The notes: generated from the sequence alone by a model not told the origin. 64,000 bases of DNA from CBDBJQ01 sp965206405 (GCA_965206405.1 CBDBJQ010000006.1:868001-932000), one strand, 5' to 3'. Numbered from the stretch's first letter, positions 8,464 to 17,963 are shown. Program-made: numbers and translations.

Positions 8464-9155
8464 TGGGACAGAAGGTAAATCCCGTTGGTTTCCGGCTCGG
8501 CATCAACCGGACTTGGGATTCGCGGTGGTACGCGGAGAAAGGGTACGGGGCCCAGTTGCACACTGATATCGCCATCCGCGAGCATGTATTCCAGAAGCTC
8601 GATCACGCCGCCATTTCGCGCGTTGTCATTGAGCGGCCGGCGAAAAAAGCACGAATCACGATCCACACGGCGCGGCCCGGGGTGGTGATCGGCAAGAAGG
8701 GCGCCGATATCGACGAGCTGCGCCGCGAGCTGAAGGCGATCGGCGGCGACAAGATCGATCTCGCCGATATCGCTGTCAACATTGTGGAGGTTCGCAAACC
8801 GGAACTCGACGCCAAGCTGGTAGCGGAAAACATAGCCTCCCAGCTGAGCCGGCGAGTGGCCTTCCGGCGGGCGATGAAGCGGGCCGTGCAGTCGGCGATC
8901 CGTCTCGGCGCTGACGGGATTCGAATCAAGTGCGGTGGCCGTCTCGGCGGCGCCGAGATCGCGCGCACGGAATGGTATCGCGAGGGGCGGGTGCCGCTGC
9001 ACACCCTGCGCGCCGACATCGACTACGGCGTCGCCACGGCAAAAACGACCTACGGTACGTGCGGCGTCAAGGTATGGATCTTCAAGGGCGAGATCATGGA
9101 GCATGATCCAACCAGCTCCGAGCGCCGCCTCCAGGAGCGTCAACCGCGCCGCTGA
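8463..9155 (+). CDS. rpsC: 30S ribosomal protein S3
   Basis: S3 lines the mRNA entry channel and has helicase-like activity with S4 and S5. The 230-residue product starts MGQKVNPVGFRLGINRTWDS and has the KH-domain motif VVIGKKGADIDELRRELK, then CGGRLGGAEIARTEWYREGR. The start overlaps the rplV stop (TAATG), so translation is probably coupled. Confidence 0.97.
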   Translation: MGQKVNPVGFRLGINRTWDSRWYAEKGYGAQLHTDIAIREHVFQKLDHAAISRVVIERPAKKARITIHTARPGVVIGKKGADIDELRRELKAIGGDKIDLADIAVNIVEVRKPELDAKLVAENIASQLSRRVAFRRAMKRAVQSAIRLGADGIRIKCGGRLGGAEIARTEWYREGRVPLHTLRADIDYGVATAKTTYGTCGVKVWIFKGEIMEHDPTSSERRLQERQPRR

Positions 9156-9179
9156 GGCTGCGCCGACAGGAAGCAATCG

Positions 9180-9608
9180 ATGCTGAGTCCGAAGAGAACC
9201 AAGTACCGGAAAGCCCACAAGGGGCGCATCCACGGTGTCGCCAAGGGTGGAACGGTGCTGAATTTCGGCGCCTATGGCCTCAAGGCGATGGAGCCGGGCC
9301 GGATCACGGCGCGGCAGATTGAGGCTGCACGGCGCGCCGTGACCAGGTACATCAAGCGCGCCGGCAAGGTGTGGATCCGGATGTTCCCGGACGTACCGGT
9401 TAGTGGAAAGCCGGCCGAGGTTCGCATGGGCAAGGGCAAGGGTTCGCCGGAGTTCTGGATGTGCCGGATCAAGCCGGGCCGGGTGATGTTCGAACTTGAC
9501 GGTGTCAACGAAGAGACGGCGAAGCGGGCCTTCGAGCTGGCTGCCGCAAAACTGCCAATCCGGTGTCGCTTCATCTCGCGCGGCGAGACGGGAGGTGTCG
9601 GACAATGA
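9180..9608 (+). CDS. rplP: 50S ribosomal protein L16
   Basis: L16 binds between the central protuberance and the A-site tRNA. The 142-residue protein starts MLSPKRTKYRKAHKGRIHGV and contains MGKGKGSPEFWMCRIKPGRV and KRAFELAAAKLPIRCRF. It begins 24 bp after rpsC and its stop overlaps the rpmC start (ATGA). Confidence 0.96.
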   Translation: MLSPKRTKYRKAHKGRIHGVAKGGTVLNFGAYGLKAMEPGRITARQIEAARRAVTRYIKRAGKVWIRMFPDVPVSGKPAEVRMGKGKGSPEFWMCRIKPGRVMFELDGVNEETAKRAFELAAAKLPIRCRFISRGETGGVGQ

Positions 9609-9835
9609 AGGCGGCAGAGTGGCGGCAGAAGAGCGACGACGAGCTCGCCAGCGAACTGGAGAATTTGCAGAAGGAAGCGTTCAACATGCGCTTCCAGAAG
9701 GCGAACGATTTGCTTGAGAACACGTCCCGGGTGCGCATCGTGCGACGCGACATCGCCCGTATTAGGACGATCCAGGCTGTGCGTGGCGCGCAGCAGGGCG
9801 AAGCACCGGCACAGCAGGGCGGAGGAGAAGCGTAA
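9605..9835 (+). CDS. rpmC: 50S ribosomal protein L29
   Basis: L29 is a small helical protein near the tunnel exit. The 76-residue product has the family core LENLQKEAFNMRFQKANDLL and RRDIARIRTI. After the core it carries a short Gln/Gly/Ala-rich tail (GEAPAQQGGGEA) not needed for the fold. The ATG at 9605 overlaps the rplP stop and the TAA overlaps the rpsQ ATG, so all three are translationally linked. Confidence 0.93.
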   Translation: MKAAEWRQKSDDELASELENLQKEAFNMRFQKANDLLENTSRVRIVRRDIARIRTIQAVRGAQQGEAPAQQGGGEA

Positions 9836-10080
9836 TGGCCAGACGCGTCATGCAGGGGCGGGTTCTCCGCGATGCCAAGGACAAGACCGTCCCGGTACTC
9901 GTCGAGCGAAGGGTCAAACACCCGCTCTACAAGAAATACATCCGGCGTTCGAAGAAGTTTCTCGCCCATGATGAGCAGAACACGTCGCGTGAAGGCGACA
10001 TCGTCCGCATCATAGAAGCCCGACCGATATCGAAGAGAAAGCGCTTCGTTGTGGTCGCCGAGGCGACGCAGGAAAACTGA
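9835..10080 (+). CDS. rpsQ: 30S ribosomal protein S17
   Basis: S17 is a primary 16S-binding OB-fold protein. The 81-residue product begins MARRVMQGRVLRDAKDKTVP and contains ERRVKHPLYKKYIRRSKKFL and ARPISKRKRFVVV, matching the family. Its start overlaps the rpmC stop by one base. Confidence 0.95.
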   Translation: MARRVMQGRVLRDAKDKTVPVLVERRVKHPLYKKYIRRSKKFLAHDEQNTSREGDIVRIIEARPISKRKRFVVVAEATQEN

Positions 10081-10092
10081 AGGCGCAGCGCA

Positions 10093-10461
10093 ATGATTCA
10101 GATGCAGACCAATCTTGGCGTTGCCGACAATTCGGGCGCCCGCAAGGTGCAGTGCCTGAAGGTGCTCGGCGGCTCGAAGCGTATGATTGCCGGAATCGGG
10201 GATGTGATTGTGATCTCGGTCAAGGAGGCGACTCCCCGCGGCCGAGTGAAGAAGGGCGATATTCACCGTGCGGTGATCGTACGCACCGCCAAGGAAGTGC
10301 GCCGCATCGATGGATCGAGCATCCGCTTCGACCGCAATGCTGCGGTATTGATCGACGACAACAACGAGCCGATCGGGACGCGTATCTTCGGCCCGGTGAC
10401 GCGGGAACTGCGGGCGCGCCAATTCATGAAGATTATTTCGCTGGCACCGGAAGTGATCTGA
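10093..10461 (+). CDS. rplN: 50S ribosomal protein L14
   Basis: L14 forms part of intersubunit bridge B8 and binds the silencing factor RsfS. The 122-residue product begins MIQMQTNLGVADNSGARKVQ and ends with RELRARQFMKIISLAPEVI, diagnostic for L14. It is the first gene of the classical spc order and lies 12 bp after rpsQ, so S10 and spc clusters are contiguous. Confidence 0.97.
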   Translation: MIQMQTNLGVADNSGARKVQCLKVLGGSKRMIAGIGDVIVISVKEATPRGRVKKGDIHRAVIVRTAKEVRRIDGSSIRFDRNAAVLIDDNNEPIGTRIFGPVTRELRARQFMKIISLAPEVI

Positions 10462-10488
10462 GGAAAAATCGGACAGGGTACGAGAACG

Positions 10489-10806
10489 ATGGCCGCGAAA
10501 TTCAGGAAAGGTGACCGGGTCCAGGTCCTTGCGGGCAAGGACAAGGGCGCGGAGGGAGAGATCCTTCACATGCTCCCCGAGCGCCGGAAGGCGATCGTGC
10601 GCGGCATCAACATCAGCCGTCGGCACCAGGGCGCCACCCGCACCGGTCCTGGAGGGATGGTCGACAAGGAAATGCCGATCGCGCTGTCCAATCTCGCACA
10701 TCTCGATCCGGCCGACAGCAAGCCGGTACGGGTCGGGTTCAAATTTCTCGATGACGGCCGCAAGGTTCGCTACGCCAAGCGTTCCGGCGAAGTCATCGAC
10801 GGGTGA
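10489..10806 (+). CDS. rplX: 50S ribosomal protein L24
   Basis: L24 is an assembly initiator near the tunnel exit. The 105-residue product has the KOW motif KFRKGDRVQVLAGKDKGAEG and then INISRRHQGATRTGPGGMVD. The ATG at 10489 follows rplN by 27 bp. The rplE start lies 11 bp downstream. Confidence 0.95.
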   Translation: MAAKFRKGDRVQVLAGKDKGAEGEILHMLPERRKAIVRGINISRRHQGATRTGPGGMVDKEMPIALSNLAHLDPADSKPVRVGFKFLDDGRKVRYAKRSGEVIDG

Positions 10807-10817
10807 GGAATCGAGCA

Positions 10818-11375
10818 ATGGCCGAAAATGGTTACATTCCCCGCCTTCGGGAACTCTACGATACAACGGTGCAGCCGGCTCTGATCGAGCAGTTCGGCTA
10901 TACGAATCCGCTGATGGCGCCGCGTGTCGAGAAGATCGTCGTCAATATGGGCGAAGGCGGCGCCGCAGACGACAGGAAGAAGATCGACGCGATCTGCGGC
11001 GACCTTGCCCTGATTACGGGACAGAAACCCCAGGTGACGAAGGCCCGCAAGTCGATCGCGAACTTCAAGCTGCGCGAGGGTATGGCTATCGGCGCCAAGG
11101 TCACCCTGAGGCGGAACAGGATGTATGATTTCCTCGATCGTCTGGTGACGGTCGCGCTGCCTCGCGTCCGCGATTTTCGCGGGCTGCCGCCGGGCAGTTT
11201 CGACCGTCGGGGCAACTACAATTTCGGGCTTCGCGAGCAGATCGTGTTTCCCGAGATCGACTACGACAAGGTCGATGTTATCCGTGGCATGGACATCGCC
11301 ATTTGCACGACAGCACAAACTGACGAGGAAGCGAAGGCCCTTCTGTCCGGCTTCAATTTGCCGTTCAGGACCTGA
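10818..11375 (+). CDS. rplE: 50S ribosomal protein L5
   Basis: L5 binds 5S rRNA and forms bridges to the 30S head. The 185-residue product contains RVEKIVVNMGEGGA, ITGQKPQVTKARKSIANFK, LREGMAIGAKVTLR and RGNYNFGLREQIVFPEIDYD. ATG 10818 is preferred to the in-frame GTG at 10803, which would overlap rplX, because TGAGGA sits upstream at good spacing and the family starts close to this point. Confidence 0.95.
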   Translation: MAENGYIPRLRELYDTTVQPALIEQFGYTNPLMAPRVEKIVVNMGEGGAADDRKKIDAICGDLALITGQKPQVTKARKSIANFKLREGMAIGAKVTLRRNRMYDFLDRLVTVALPRVRDFRGLPPGSFDRRGNYNFGLREQIVFPEIDYDKVDVIRGMDIAICTTAQTDEEAKALLSGFNLPFRT

Positions 11376-11396
11376 GGGAAGGGCTAAGGGAGAATC

Positions 11397-11702
11397 ATGG
11401 CTAAAAAGAGCGCCATCGAGAAGAACAAACGGCGGGCAAGACTGGTCCGTCGCCATGCGGCCCGGCGTGACCGACTCCGCGCAGTCGCCAACGACCGCAC
11501 GGTGTCGGCGGAGGAGCGCTATACGGCCCGGCTTAAGCTCGCTGAGATGCCGAGGAACTCCTCGCAGGTCCGGGTTCGCAATCGTTGTCACATGACGGGG
11601 CGTCCCCGAGGCTTCTATCGGAAGTTCGGGATTTCCCGGATGGGTCTCCGTGAACTGGCTCTAAAGGGCCAGGTACCCGGTATGACCAAGTCGAGCTGGT
11701 AA
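11397..11702 (+). CDS. rpsN: 30S ribosomal protein S14, zinc-free long form
   Basis: S14 is in the 30S head near the A site. The product is 101 residues, the long form. It has a single cysteine in the region that carries two CxxC pairs in zinc-binding S14 proteins (RNRCHMTGRPRGFYRKF), so it is the zinc-independent type. The C-terminus GISRMGLRELALKGQVPGMT is diagnostic. It occupies the standard spc position between rplE and rpsH. Confidence 0.95.
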   Translation: MAKKSAIEKNKRRARLVRRHAARRDRLRAVANDRTVSAEERYTARLKLAEMPRNSSQVRVRNRCHMTGRPRGFYRKFGISRMGLRELALKGQVPGMTKSSW

Positions 11703-11728
11703 AAGAAACGGACTGGGGAATTGTTGCG

Positions 11729-12127
11729 ATGACGATGAGCGATCCTCTCGGAGATATGCTGACCCGGATCCGCAATGGCCAGCGGAGCGGAAAGACGACG
11801 ATCGTCTGTCCGTCCTCCCGGCTGCGCACCAACGTGCTCGAGGTTCTCAAGCGCGAAGGCTACATCCGCGGTTATAGCTGGGCCGAACTCCGCGCCGGTC
11901 TCAGCGAGCTGACGATTGAGCTCAAATACCACAATGGTGAGCCGGTAATCCGGGACATCAGCCGGATATCGACGCCGGGACGGCGGGTTTATTCCAGGGT
12001 CAAGGACCTTTCGATCATCTATAACGGGCTCGGCATCTCGATCCTGTCGACTCCGTGCGGCGTCCTCTCTGACGCCGAGGCGCGTGAGAAGAACGTCGGC
12101 GGCGAAATCCTGTGCCAGGTGTTTTAG
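11729..12127 (+). CDS. rpsH: 30S ribosomal protein S8
   Basis: S8 binds the central domain of 16S rRNA and in E. coli represses the spc operon. The 132-residue product starts MTMSDPLGDMLTRIRNGQRS and ends AREKNVGGEILCQVF, both typical. A second in-frame ATG at 11735 is an alternative start two codons later. Confidence 0.96.
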   Translation: MTMSDPLGDMLTRIRNGQRSGKTTIVCPSSRLRTNVLEVLKREGYIRGYSWAELRAGLSELTIELKYHNGEPVIRDISRISTPGRRVYSRVKDLSIIYNGLGISILSTPCGVLSDAEAREKNVGGEILCQVF

Positions 12128-12140
12128 GAGAAATCGGATA

Positions 12141-12680
12141 ATGTCGCGTGTAGGTCAGAGCCCGGTTGCCATTCCCGACGGTGTCGAGGTGTCGACTGCC
12201 GCCGGTGTGCTGACGGCCAAGGGCAAGCTCGGCACCATGGTGGTGCCGCTGTCCGACGAGGTGACGGTCTCGGTGGAAAACGGCAACGTCGTCGTGAAAA
12301 ACCAGAGCGATTCGCACCATTCCCGTGCCATGTGGGGAACGATGCGCAGTCTCGTCAGCAACGCCGTGACCGGCGTGTCGGAAGGGTTCACCCGCCGTCT
12401 CGAGGTCAATGGTGTCGGTTATCGGGCGCAGCTTCAGGGCAACAATCTCAACCTCCAGCTCGGCTACAGCCACGACATTGTCTACAAGCCGGCCGAGGGG
12501 ATAAAGATTTCTGTCGAGGGAGATCGCGGCAGCATCATCGCCGTAACCGGTGTCGACAAGCAGGTTGTGGGCCAAGCGGCGAGCGACATCCGCTCTTTCC
12601 GCAAACCGGAACCCTACAAGGGCAAGGGTATTCGCTACGAGAACGAGATTGTACTGCGCAAGGAAGGCAAGAAGAAGTAG
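12141..12680 (+). CDS. rplF: 50S ribosomal protein L6
   Basis: L6 lies near the factor-binding region beside L7/L12. The 179-residue product begins MSRVGQSPVAIPDGVEV and has LEVNGVGYRAQLQGNNLNLQ and IRSFRKPEPYKGKGIRYENE, the conserved C-terminal segment. ATG 12141 follows TTTTAGGAGAAATCGGATA, a strong ribosome binding site that overlaps the rpsH stop. Confidence 0.96.
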   Translation: MSRVGQSPVAIPDGVEVSTAAGVLTAKGKLGTMVVPLSDEVTVSVENGNVVVKNQSDSHHSRAMWGTMRSLVSNAVTGVSEGFTRRLEVNGVGYRAQLQGNNLNLQLGYSHDIVYKPAEGIKISVEGDRGSIIAVTGVDKQVVGQAASDIRSFRKPEPYKGKGIRYENEIVLRKEGKKK

Positions 12681-12692
12681 GCGTATCGGGAT

Positions 12693-13055
12693 ATGCAGGA
12701 CAAGAAATATCTTTTCAAAAGACGCAAGCAGCGCATACGCCAGCGGTTGCGCCGGGCGGTCGGAAACAGGCCCCGGCTTTCGGTATTCCGTTCAAACAGG
12801 CACATCTATGCCCAGATTATCGACGATGCTGCGGGGCGCACCCTTGCGGCGGCGTCCTCGCTCGAGAAAGCCGTGCAGGGAGAGTGCCCCAAGAGTTGGG
12901 ATACGGAAGCGGCCAGTGCTGTTGGACGACTGATCGCCGAGCGCGCGCAGAGCGCCGAGGTTGTCGATGTGGTTTTTGACCGTGGCGGCTGTCCCTATCA
13001 CGGCCGGGTTAAGGCGCTGGGCGACGCAGCCCGGGACGCCGGACTGAATTTCTGA
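12693..13055 (+). CDS. rplR: 50S ribosomal protein L18
   Basis: L18 binds 5S rRNA in the central protuberance. The 120-residue product contains RLSVFRSNRHIYAQIIDDAA and the C-terminal GGCPYHGRVKALGDAARDAG. It lies 12 bp after rplF and 16 bp before rpsE. Confidence 0.95.
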   Translation: MQDKKYLFKRRKQRIRQRLRRAVGNRPRLSVFRSNRHIYAQIIDDAAGRTLAAASSLEKAVQGECPKSWDTEAASAVGRLIAERAQSAEVVDVVFDRGGCPYHGRVKALGDAARDAGLNF

Positions 13056-13071
13056 CGGGAGAGCGGAAGTA

Positions 13072-14001
13072 ATGGCGCGAGCACCAAGTCGAGCACCATC
13101 TGAACGGTATGGCCGAGAGGCCCGCGGCGAAGGGTCCGACCTGATGGAGAAGCTGGTCGCGATCAACCGGGTCGCGAAGGTCGTCAAGGGTGGCCGGCGG
13201 TTCGGATTTTCCGCGATCGTGGTCATCGGCGACGGTAGCGGCCGAGCTGGTTTCGGCACCGGCAAGGCGCGCGAGGTGCCGGAAGCCATCCGCAAGGCGA
13301 CCGAACAGGCCCGCCGGGGTATGGTCAGGGTGCCCCTGCGCCAGGGTCGGACGCTGCATCACGATGTCACGGGCCGCTACGGTGCGGGCAGGGTGGCGTT
13401 GCGCAACGCACCTCCCGGAACCGGTATCATTGCGGGCGGGCCGATGCGCGCCGTTTTCGAGGTGCTCGGGATCCAGGACGTGGTTGCCAAGTCGATTGGT
13501 AGCTCCAATCCCCACAACATGGTCCGGGCCACCTTTGCGGCTCTTGCCAACTGCTCATCGCCGAGCCGTATCGCCGCCAAGCGCGGTAAGAAGGTTGCGG
13601 AGGTTTTCGCTAACCGGGAGCCTGAGGCCCGCCAGGCGGCGGCGCGCGCAGCCGAACAGGAAGCCGCCGCAGCCACCGAAACCACCGAAATGCCGGCAGC
13701 CGAGATTCCCGAGACCCCGGTAGCTGAAACTCCGGTAGCCGAGACTCCCGAGGCCACCGCAACTTCTGACGCTCCCGCAGCGACTGCCGAAGTGGCTCCC
13801 GCAACGCCTGAGGCCCCCGCGGCCGTCGATGGATCCACAGAAACACTTGCAGAAGCACCCGCAGAAGCTGCGGCATCTGAGGCCCCGGCCGACGAAACTT
13901 CGGCAGCCGAGACTCCGGCAGCCGAGACTCCGGCAGCCGAGGTTTCCGGGGATGCCGGAGAGGTGAAGGACGAGAAGGCGAAGGGCAAGGACGATGGCTA
14001 A
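13072..14001 (+). CDS. rpsE: 30S ribosomal protein S5 with long Ala/Glu/Pro/Thr tail
   Basis: S5 contributes to decoding fidelity and mRNA unwinding. The core (about residues 20-185) is standard: LVAINRVAKVVKGGRRFGFS, GDGSGRAGFGTGKAREVPEA and SSNPHNMVRATFAAL. The product is 309 residues, compared with 167 in E. coli. The final 110 or so residues are low-complexity and net acidic, with pentapeptide units ETPVA and ETPAA encoded by 15-bp tandem repeats (13711-13755, 13903-13947). The frame remains open to a stop that overlaps rpmD by 8 bp, so the tail is genuinely part of the frame. Disorder is inferred from composition. Confidence 0.95.
   Translation: MARAPSRAPSERYGREARGEGSDLMEKLVAINRVAKVVKGGRRFGFSAIVVIGDGSGRAGFGTGKAREVPEAIRKATEQARRGMVRVPLRQGRTLHHDVTGRYGAGRVALRNAPPGTGIIAGGPMRAVFEVLGIQDVVAKSIGSSNPHNMVRATFAALANCSSPSRIAAKRGKKVAEVFANREPEARQAAARAAEQEAAAATETTEMPAAEIPETPVAETPVAETPEATATSDAPAATAEVAPATPEAPAAVDGSTETLAEAPAEAAASEAPADETSAAETPAAETPAAEVSGDAGEVKDEKAKGKDDG
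13711..13755 (+). repeat. 15-bp tandem repeat inside rpsE (ETPVA units)
   Basis: Three consecutive 15-bp units (13711-13725, 13726-13740, 13741-13755) follow the pattern GAGACYCCGGTAGCY and encode ETPVA, ETPVA and ETPEA. They differ at a few, mostly synonymous, bases. Confidence 0.8.
13903..13947 (+). repeat. 15-bp tandem repeat inside rpsE (AAETP units)
   Basis: GCAGCCGAGACTCCG occurs twice without a mismatch (13903-13917, 13918-13932) and a third, diverged copy follows (13933-13947). Perfect identity of adjacent copies suggests recent slippage. Confidence 0.85.
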
Positions 14002-14188
14002 GGCACCCAAGACCCTGCGGGTCACCCAGACCGGGAGCCCGATCCGGAGGCCTGGAAAACAGCGTCAAACCCTGATTGGCCTTGGCCTCAACAAAATGAA
14101 CCGCACGCGCGAGCTTGAGGATACCCCGGCTATTCGTGGCATGATCCGAAAAGTTAGCCATATGGTACGTATCGAGGGAGAAAACTGA
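13994..14188 (+). CDS. rpmD: 50S ribosomal protein L30
   Basis: L30 is a small 50S protein. The 64-residue product contains TLRVTQTGSPIRRPGKQRQT, LIGLGLNKMNRTRELEDTPA and IRGMIRKVSHMV, all expected. Its ATG lies inside the last codons of rpsE (8-bp overlap), showing translational coupling after the S5 tail. Confidence 0.95.
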   Translation: MAKAPKTLRVTQTGSPIRRPGKQRQTLIGLGLNKMNRTRELEDTPAIRGMIRKVSHMVRIEGEN

Positions 14189-14231
14189 ACACCGCATGGT
14201 GTTCGGAAAACAGGTGGACTCAGGTAAACCG

Positions 14232-14879
14232 ATGAATCTGAACGAATTACAGGACCGTCCAGGATCGCGTCATTCTCGGATCCGCCGTGGACGTGGCATC
14301 GGTTCCGGCAAGGGCAAGACCTCGGGACGCGGCCACAAGGGACAGAAATCCCGCGCCGGAGCCTCTATCAAGGGCTTCGAGGGCGGGCAGATGCCCCTCT
14401 ATCGTCGGGTTCCCAAGCGTGGGTTCTTCAACTCCTTCCGCAAGCATCTCTCCGAAGTGAATATTGGCCGGATACAGAAGGCGATCGACGCCGGCCTGCT
14501 CGATTCCACCAACACGGTCGACGGAGAAGCTCTCCTGGCAGCCGGAGTCGTGCGCCGCGTCCGGGACGGGATCCGGATTCTTGGCAACGGAACCCTGTCG
14601 ACCAAACTCGTGGTCGAGGCGGAATCGGCATCGAAATCCGCAGCACAGGCGATCGAGGCGGTCGGAGGGGAACTCAGGCTCACGCGTCCTGCGAAGGACG
14701 AATCCAAAGATCCTGGCAAGAAGAACGAAAAGAAGCGGGCCAAGAAAGCCGCAGCGCCGGAAGAGGATGCTGAACAGGCCGAGGGGGCGGATGCGCCTGC
14801 TGGCGACGGGGATGACGCCCAAAGTGACGTCGCCGATGCGGGCGATGATTCTTCGGATAAAGAGCCTTCGGGCGGCTGA
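14232..14879 (+). CDS. rplO: 50S ribosomal protein L15 with charged C-terminal tail
   Basis: L15 is a late-assembly 50S protein. The core begins MNLNELQDRPGSRHSRIRRG and has GRGIGSGKGKTSGRGHKGQK, FEGGQMPLYRRVPKRGF and a normal C-terminal domain to about residue 155. The product is 215 residues against 144 in E. coli. The extra part is first Lys-rich (KKNEKKRAKKAAA) and then strongly acidic (Asp/Glu/Ala/Gly). ATG 14232, rather than the in-frame ATG at 14196, fits the family start. It is the third ribosomal protein here with a long tail. Confidence 0.94.
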   Translation: MNLNELQDRPGSRHSRIRRGRGIGSGKGKTSGRGHKGQKSRAGASIKGFEGGQMPLYRRVPKRGFFNSFRKHLSEVNIGRIQKAIDAGLLDSTNTVDGEALLAAGVVRRVRDGIRILGNGTLSTKLVVEAESASKSAAQAIEAVGGELRLTRPAKDESKDPGKKNEKKRAKKAAAPEEDAEQAEGADAPAGDGDDAQSDVADAGDDSSDKEPSGG

Positions 14880-14928
14880 GCGGGGGCCGGTATCGGGCCT
14901 GATATACTGAAAACCAGAACGGGACATC

Positions 14929-16271
<1,343 letters not shown>

Positions 16272-16275
<4 letters not shown>

Positions 16276-16931
16276 GGCTTGTTTTCTTGGGTCCTCCGGG
16301 CTGTGGCAAGGGCACCCAAGCTGGCATCCTGGTCGAACGCCACGCCATTGTGCAGCTGTCGACGGGCGAGATGCTGCGGGTCGAGGTCACGTCCGGCAGC
16401 TCTCTCGGACAGGACGCAAAGAAAGTCATGGATGCCGGCGGCCTCATGCCGGACAGCATCATGACCCGGATCGTCGCCTCCCGGATCGACGAGCCGGATT
16501 GCGCCAACGGCTTCGTGCTCGACGGTTTTCCCCGGACACTACCCCAGGCCGAAAGCTTGGACGGGCTGCTGGCGGAAAGGAATCTGACACTCGATACGGC
16601 GATCGAGTTGCAGGTTGATGAGGAGGAGCTTGTCCAGCGGATCTCGGGGCGGTTCAGCTGCGCCAACTGTGACGCCGGCTATCACGATCACTTCCGGCCC
16701 CTGGCGGTCGAGGGAGTCTGCGACCGATGCGGAGCCGGTGAATTCGAGCGGCGTTCGGACGATACCGAGAAGGCGGTCCAGTCGCGGCTCCAGATCTATC
16801 GGGAGCAAACCGCTGAAATCATTACCTATTACCGGGATGCGGGGAGGCTTTATGCCCTCGATGGCCTGGGCGAGATCGAGGAAGTTGCGGGGGCGATAGA
16901 GGGTATTCTGGCGCCCCTCAAGAAGTCTTGA
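16272..16931 (+). CDS. adk: Adenylate kinase, zinc-type LID
   Basis: Catalyses AMP + ATP to 2 ADP in the cytoplasm. The 219-residue product has the P-loop GPPGCGKGT (7-15), FVLDGFPRT (81-89) and a long LID with four cysteines (C130, C133, C150, C153), the metal-binding form of the lid. The start is GTG at 16272, overlapping the secY TGA (GTGA). The secY-adk pairing at the end of the spc cluster is common. No rpmJ follows. Confidence 0.96.
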
Positions 16932-16946
16932 GGGCGGTTGTGGGGT

Positions 16947-16974
16947 TTGACACGGGGCTTTGGATCGTTATGAT
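16947..16974 (+). promoter_or_regulatory. Sigma70-type promoter of the rpsM-rpoA operon
   Basis: A perfect TTGACA at 16947-16952 and TATGAT at 16969-16974 are 16 bp apart. They lie in the 150-bp gap between adk and rpsM, the largest gap since rpsL, and face rpsM. Transcription would begin near 16981, giving a leader of about 100 nt. Confidence 0.65.
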
Positions 16975-17081
16975 CAGTTGAATCGGCAGTTCGGGGCGGA
17001 ATGTCGAGGATTTCGAGTACAGAAAACAGCCGGGCGGGTCTGGAAAGGCCTTTGTCCGCTAAGCTTTGAGGAGCAGCGATC

Positions 17082-17456
17082 GTGGCGCGCATTGCTGGCG
17101 TGAACATCCCGACGCAGAAACGCGTCGAGGTGGCACTGACATACATTCACGGCATTGGCCGTAGCAAAGCCGCAGAAATCTGCGGCAAGTGCAATATTCC
17201 TACAGAACGCAGGGTTCAGGATCTGGGCGAGGATGAGGTCAGCCGCGTCCGCGAGGTCATGAACGATTACACGGTCGAGGGCGATCTGCGCCGGACCGTT
17301 GCCATGAATATCAAGCGGCTGTTGGATCTCGGTTGCTATCGCGGGGTCCGGCACCGCAAGGGCCTGCCCGTGAACGGACAGCGCACGCATACAAACGCTC
17401 GGACCCGCAAGGGGCCGGCGCGGCCGATCGCCGGCAAGAAGAAGGTAGCCAAGTAA
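17082..17456 (+). CDS. rpsM: 30S ribosomal protein S13
   Basis: S13 forms head bridges B1a/B1b to the 50S. The 124-residue product starts MARIAGVNIPTQKRVEVALT and has YIHGIGRSKAAEICGKCNI and the basic C-terminus RTHTNARTRKGPARPIAGKK. The start is GTG at 17082 after TTTGAGGAGCAGCGATC, a good ribosome binding site. First gene of the alpha operon. Confidence 0.96.
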   Translation: MARIAGVNIPTQKRVEVALTYIHGIGRSKAAEICGKCNIPTERRVQDLGEDEVSRVREVMNDYTVEGDLRRTVAMNIKRLLDLGCYRGVRHRKGLPVNGQRTHTNARTRKGPARPIAGKKKVAK

Positions 17457-17457
17457 G

Positions 17458-17847
17458 ATGTCGAAGCCGGCAACACGGGTGCGGCGGCGGGAACGCAAGA
17501 ACATCACCGCCGGGGTCGCCCATGTAAGCGCCTCGTTCAACAATACCGTCATCACCATCACCGATGCCCAGGGCAACACGATCTCTTGGTCGTCGGCCGG
17601 TAGCATGGGTTTCAAGGGAAGCCGCAAGTCGACTCCCTATGCAGCCCAGATGGCGGCCGAGAAAGCCGGGCAACAAGCGATGGAGCACGGCATGCAGACG
17701 CTGGAAGTGAACGTCAAAGGCCCAGGGTCGGGACGGGAATCGGCCCTGCGGGCACTGCAGGCGACCGGCTTCGCGATCACCAGTATCCGTGACGTCACGC
17801 CGGTTCCGCACAATGGCTGCCGGCCTCCCAAGCGTCGGCGAGTCTGA
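17458..17847 (+). CDS. rpsK: 30S ribosomal protein S11
   Basis: S11 lies on the 30S platform near the exit-site mRNA. The 129-residue product contains AHVSASFNNTVITITDAQGN, WSSAGSMGFKGSRKSTPYAA and ends DVTPVPHNGCRPPKRRRV, diagnostic for S11. Its ATG follows the rpsM stop after one base. No S4 gene lies between rpsK and rpoA, unlike the E. coli alpha operon. Confidence 0.97.
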   Translation: MSKPATRVRRRERKNITAGVAHVSASFNNTVITITDAQGNTISWSSAGSMGFKGSRKSTPYAAQMAAEKAGQQAMEHGMQTLEVNVKGPGSGRESALRALQATGFAITSIRDVTPVPHNGCRPPKRRRV

Positions 17848-17867
17848 GATTTAAGTCGGATTTAACA

Positions 17868-17890
17868 GGCGGTCCAACGGACGGACCGCC
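17868..17890 (+). promoter_or_regulatory. Hairpin in the rpsK-rpoA gap
   Basis: GGCGGTCC (17868-17875) and GGACCGCC (17883-17890) form a perfect 8-bp stem with a 7-nt loop. No T-run follows, so it is more likely an attenuator, processing site or mRNA-stability element than a full terminator. It could set the ratio of rpoA to the upstream ribosomal genes. Confidence 0.45.
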
Positions 17891-17963
17891 ATCCCTGATT
17901 GTAAAACCACACGGGTGGGATCGTTCATCCCGGCCGTGCGTTGCCACCACGAGGTAGACCAAG

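Noticed and set aside
8301..10866. Two minus-strand open frames over 430 codons across rplV-rplE
   Set aside because: They span several true ribosomal genes with coupled starts; composition is typical of antisense frames.
16932..17081. rpmJ (L36) between adk and rpsM
   Set aside because: No frame with the short basic cysteine-containing L36 pattern exists here.
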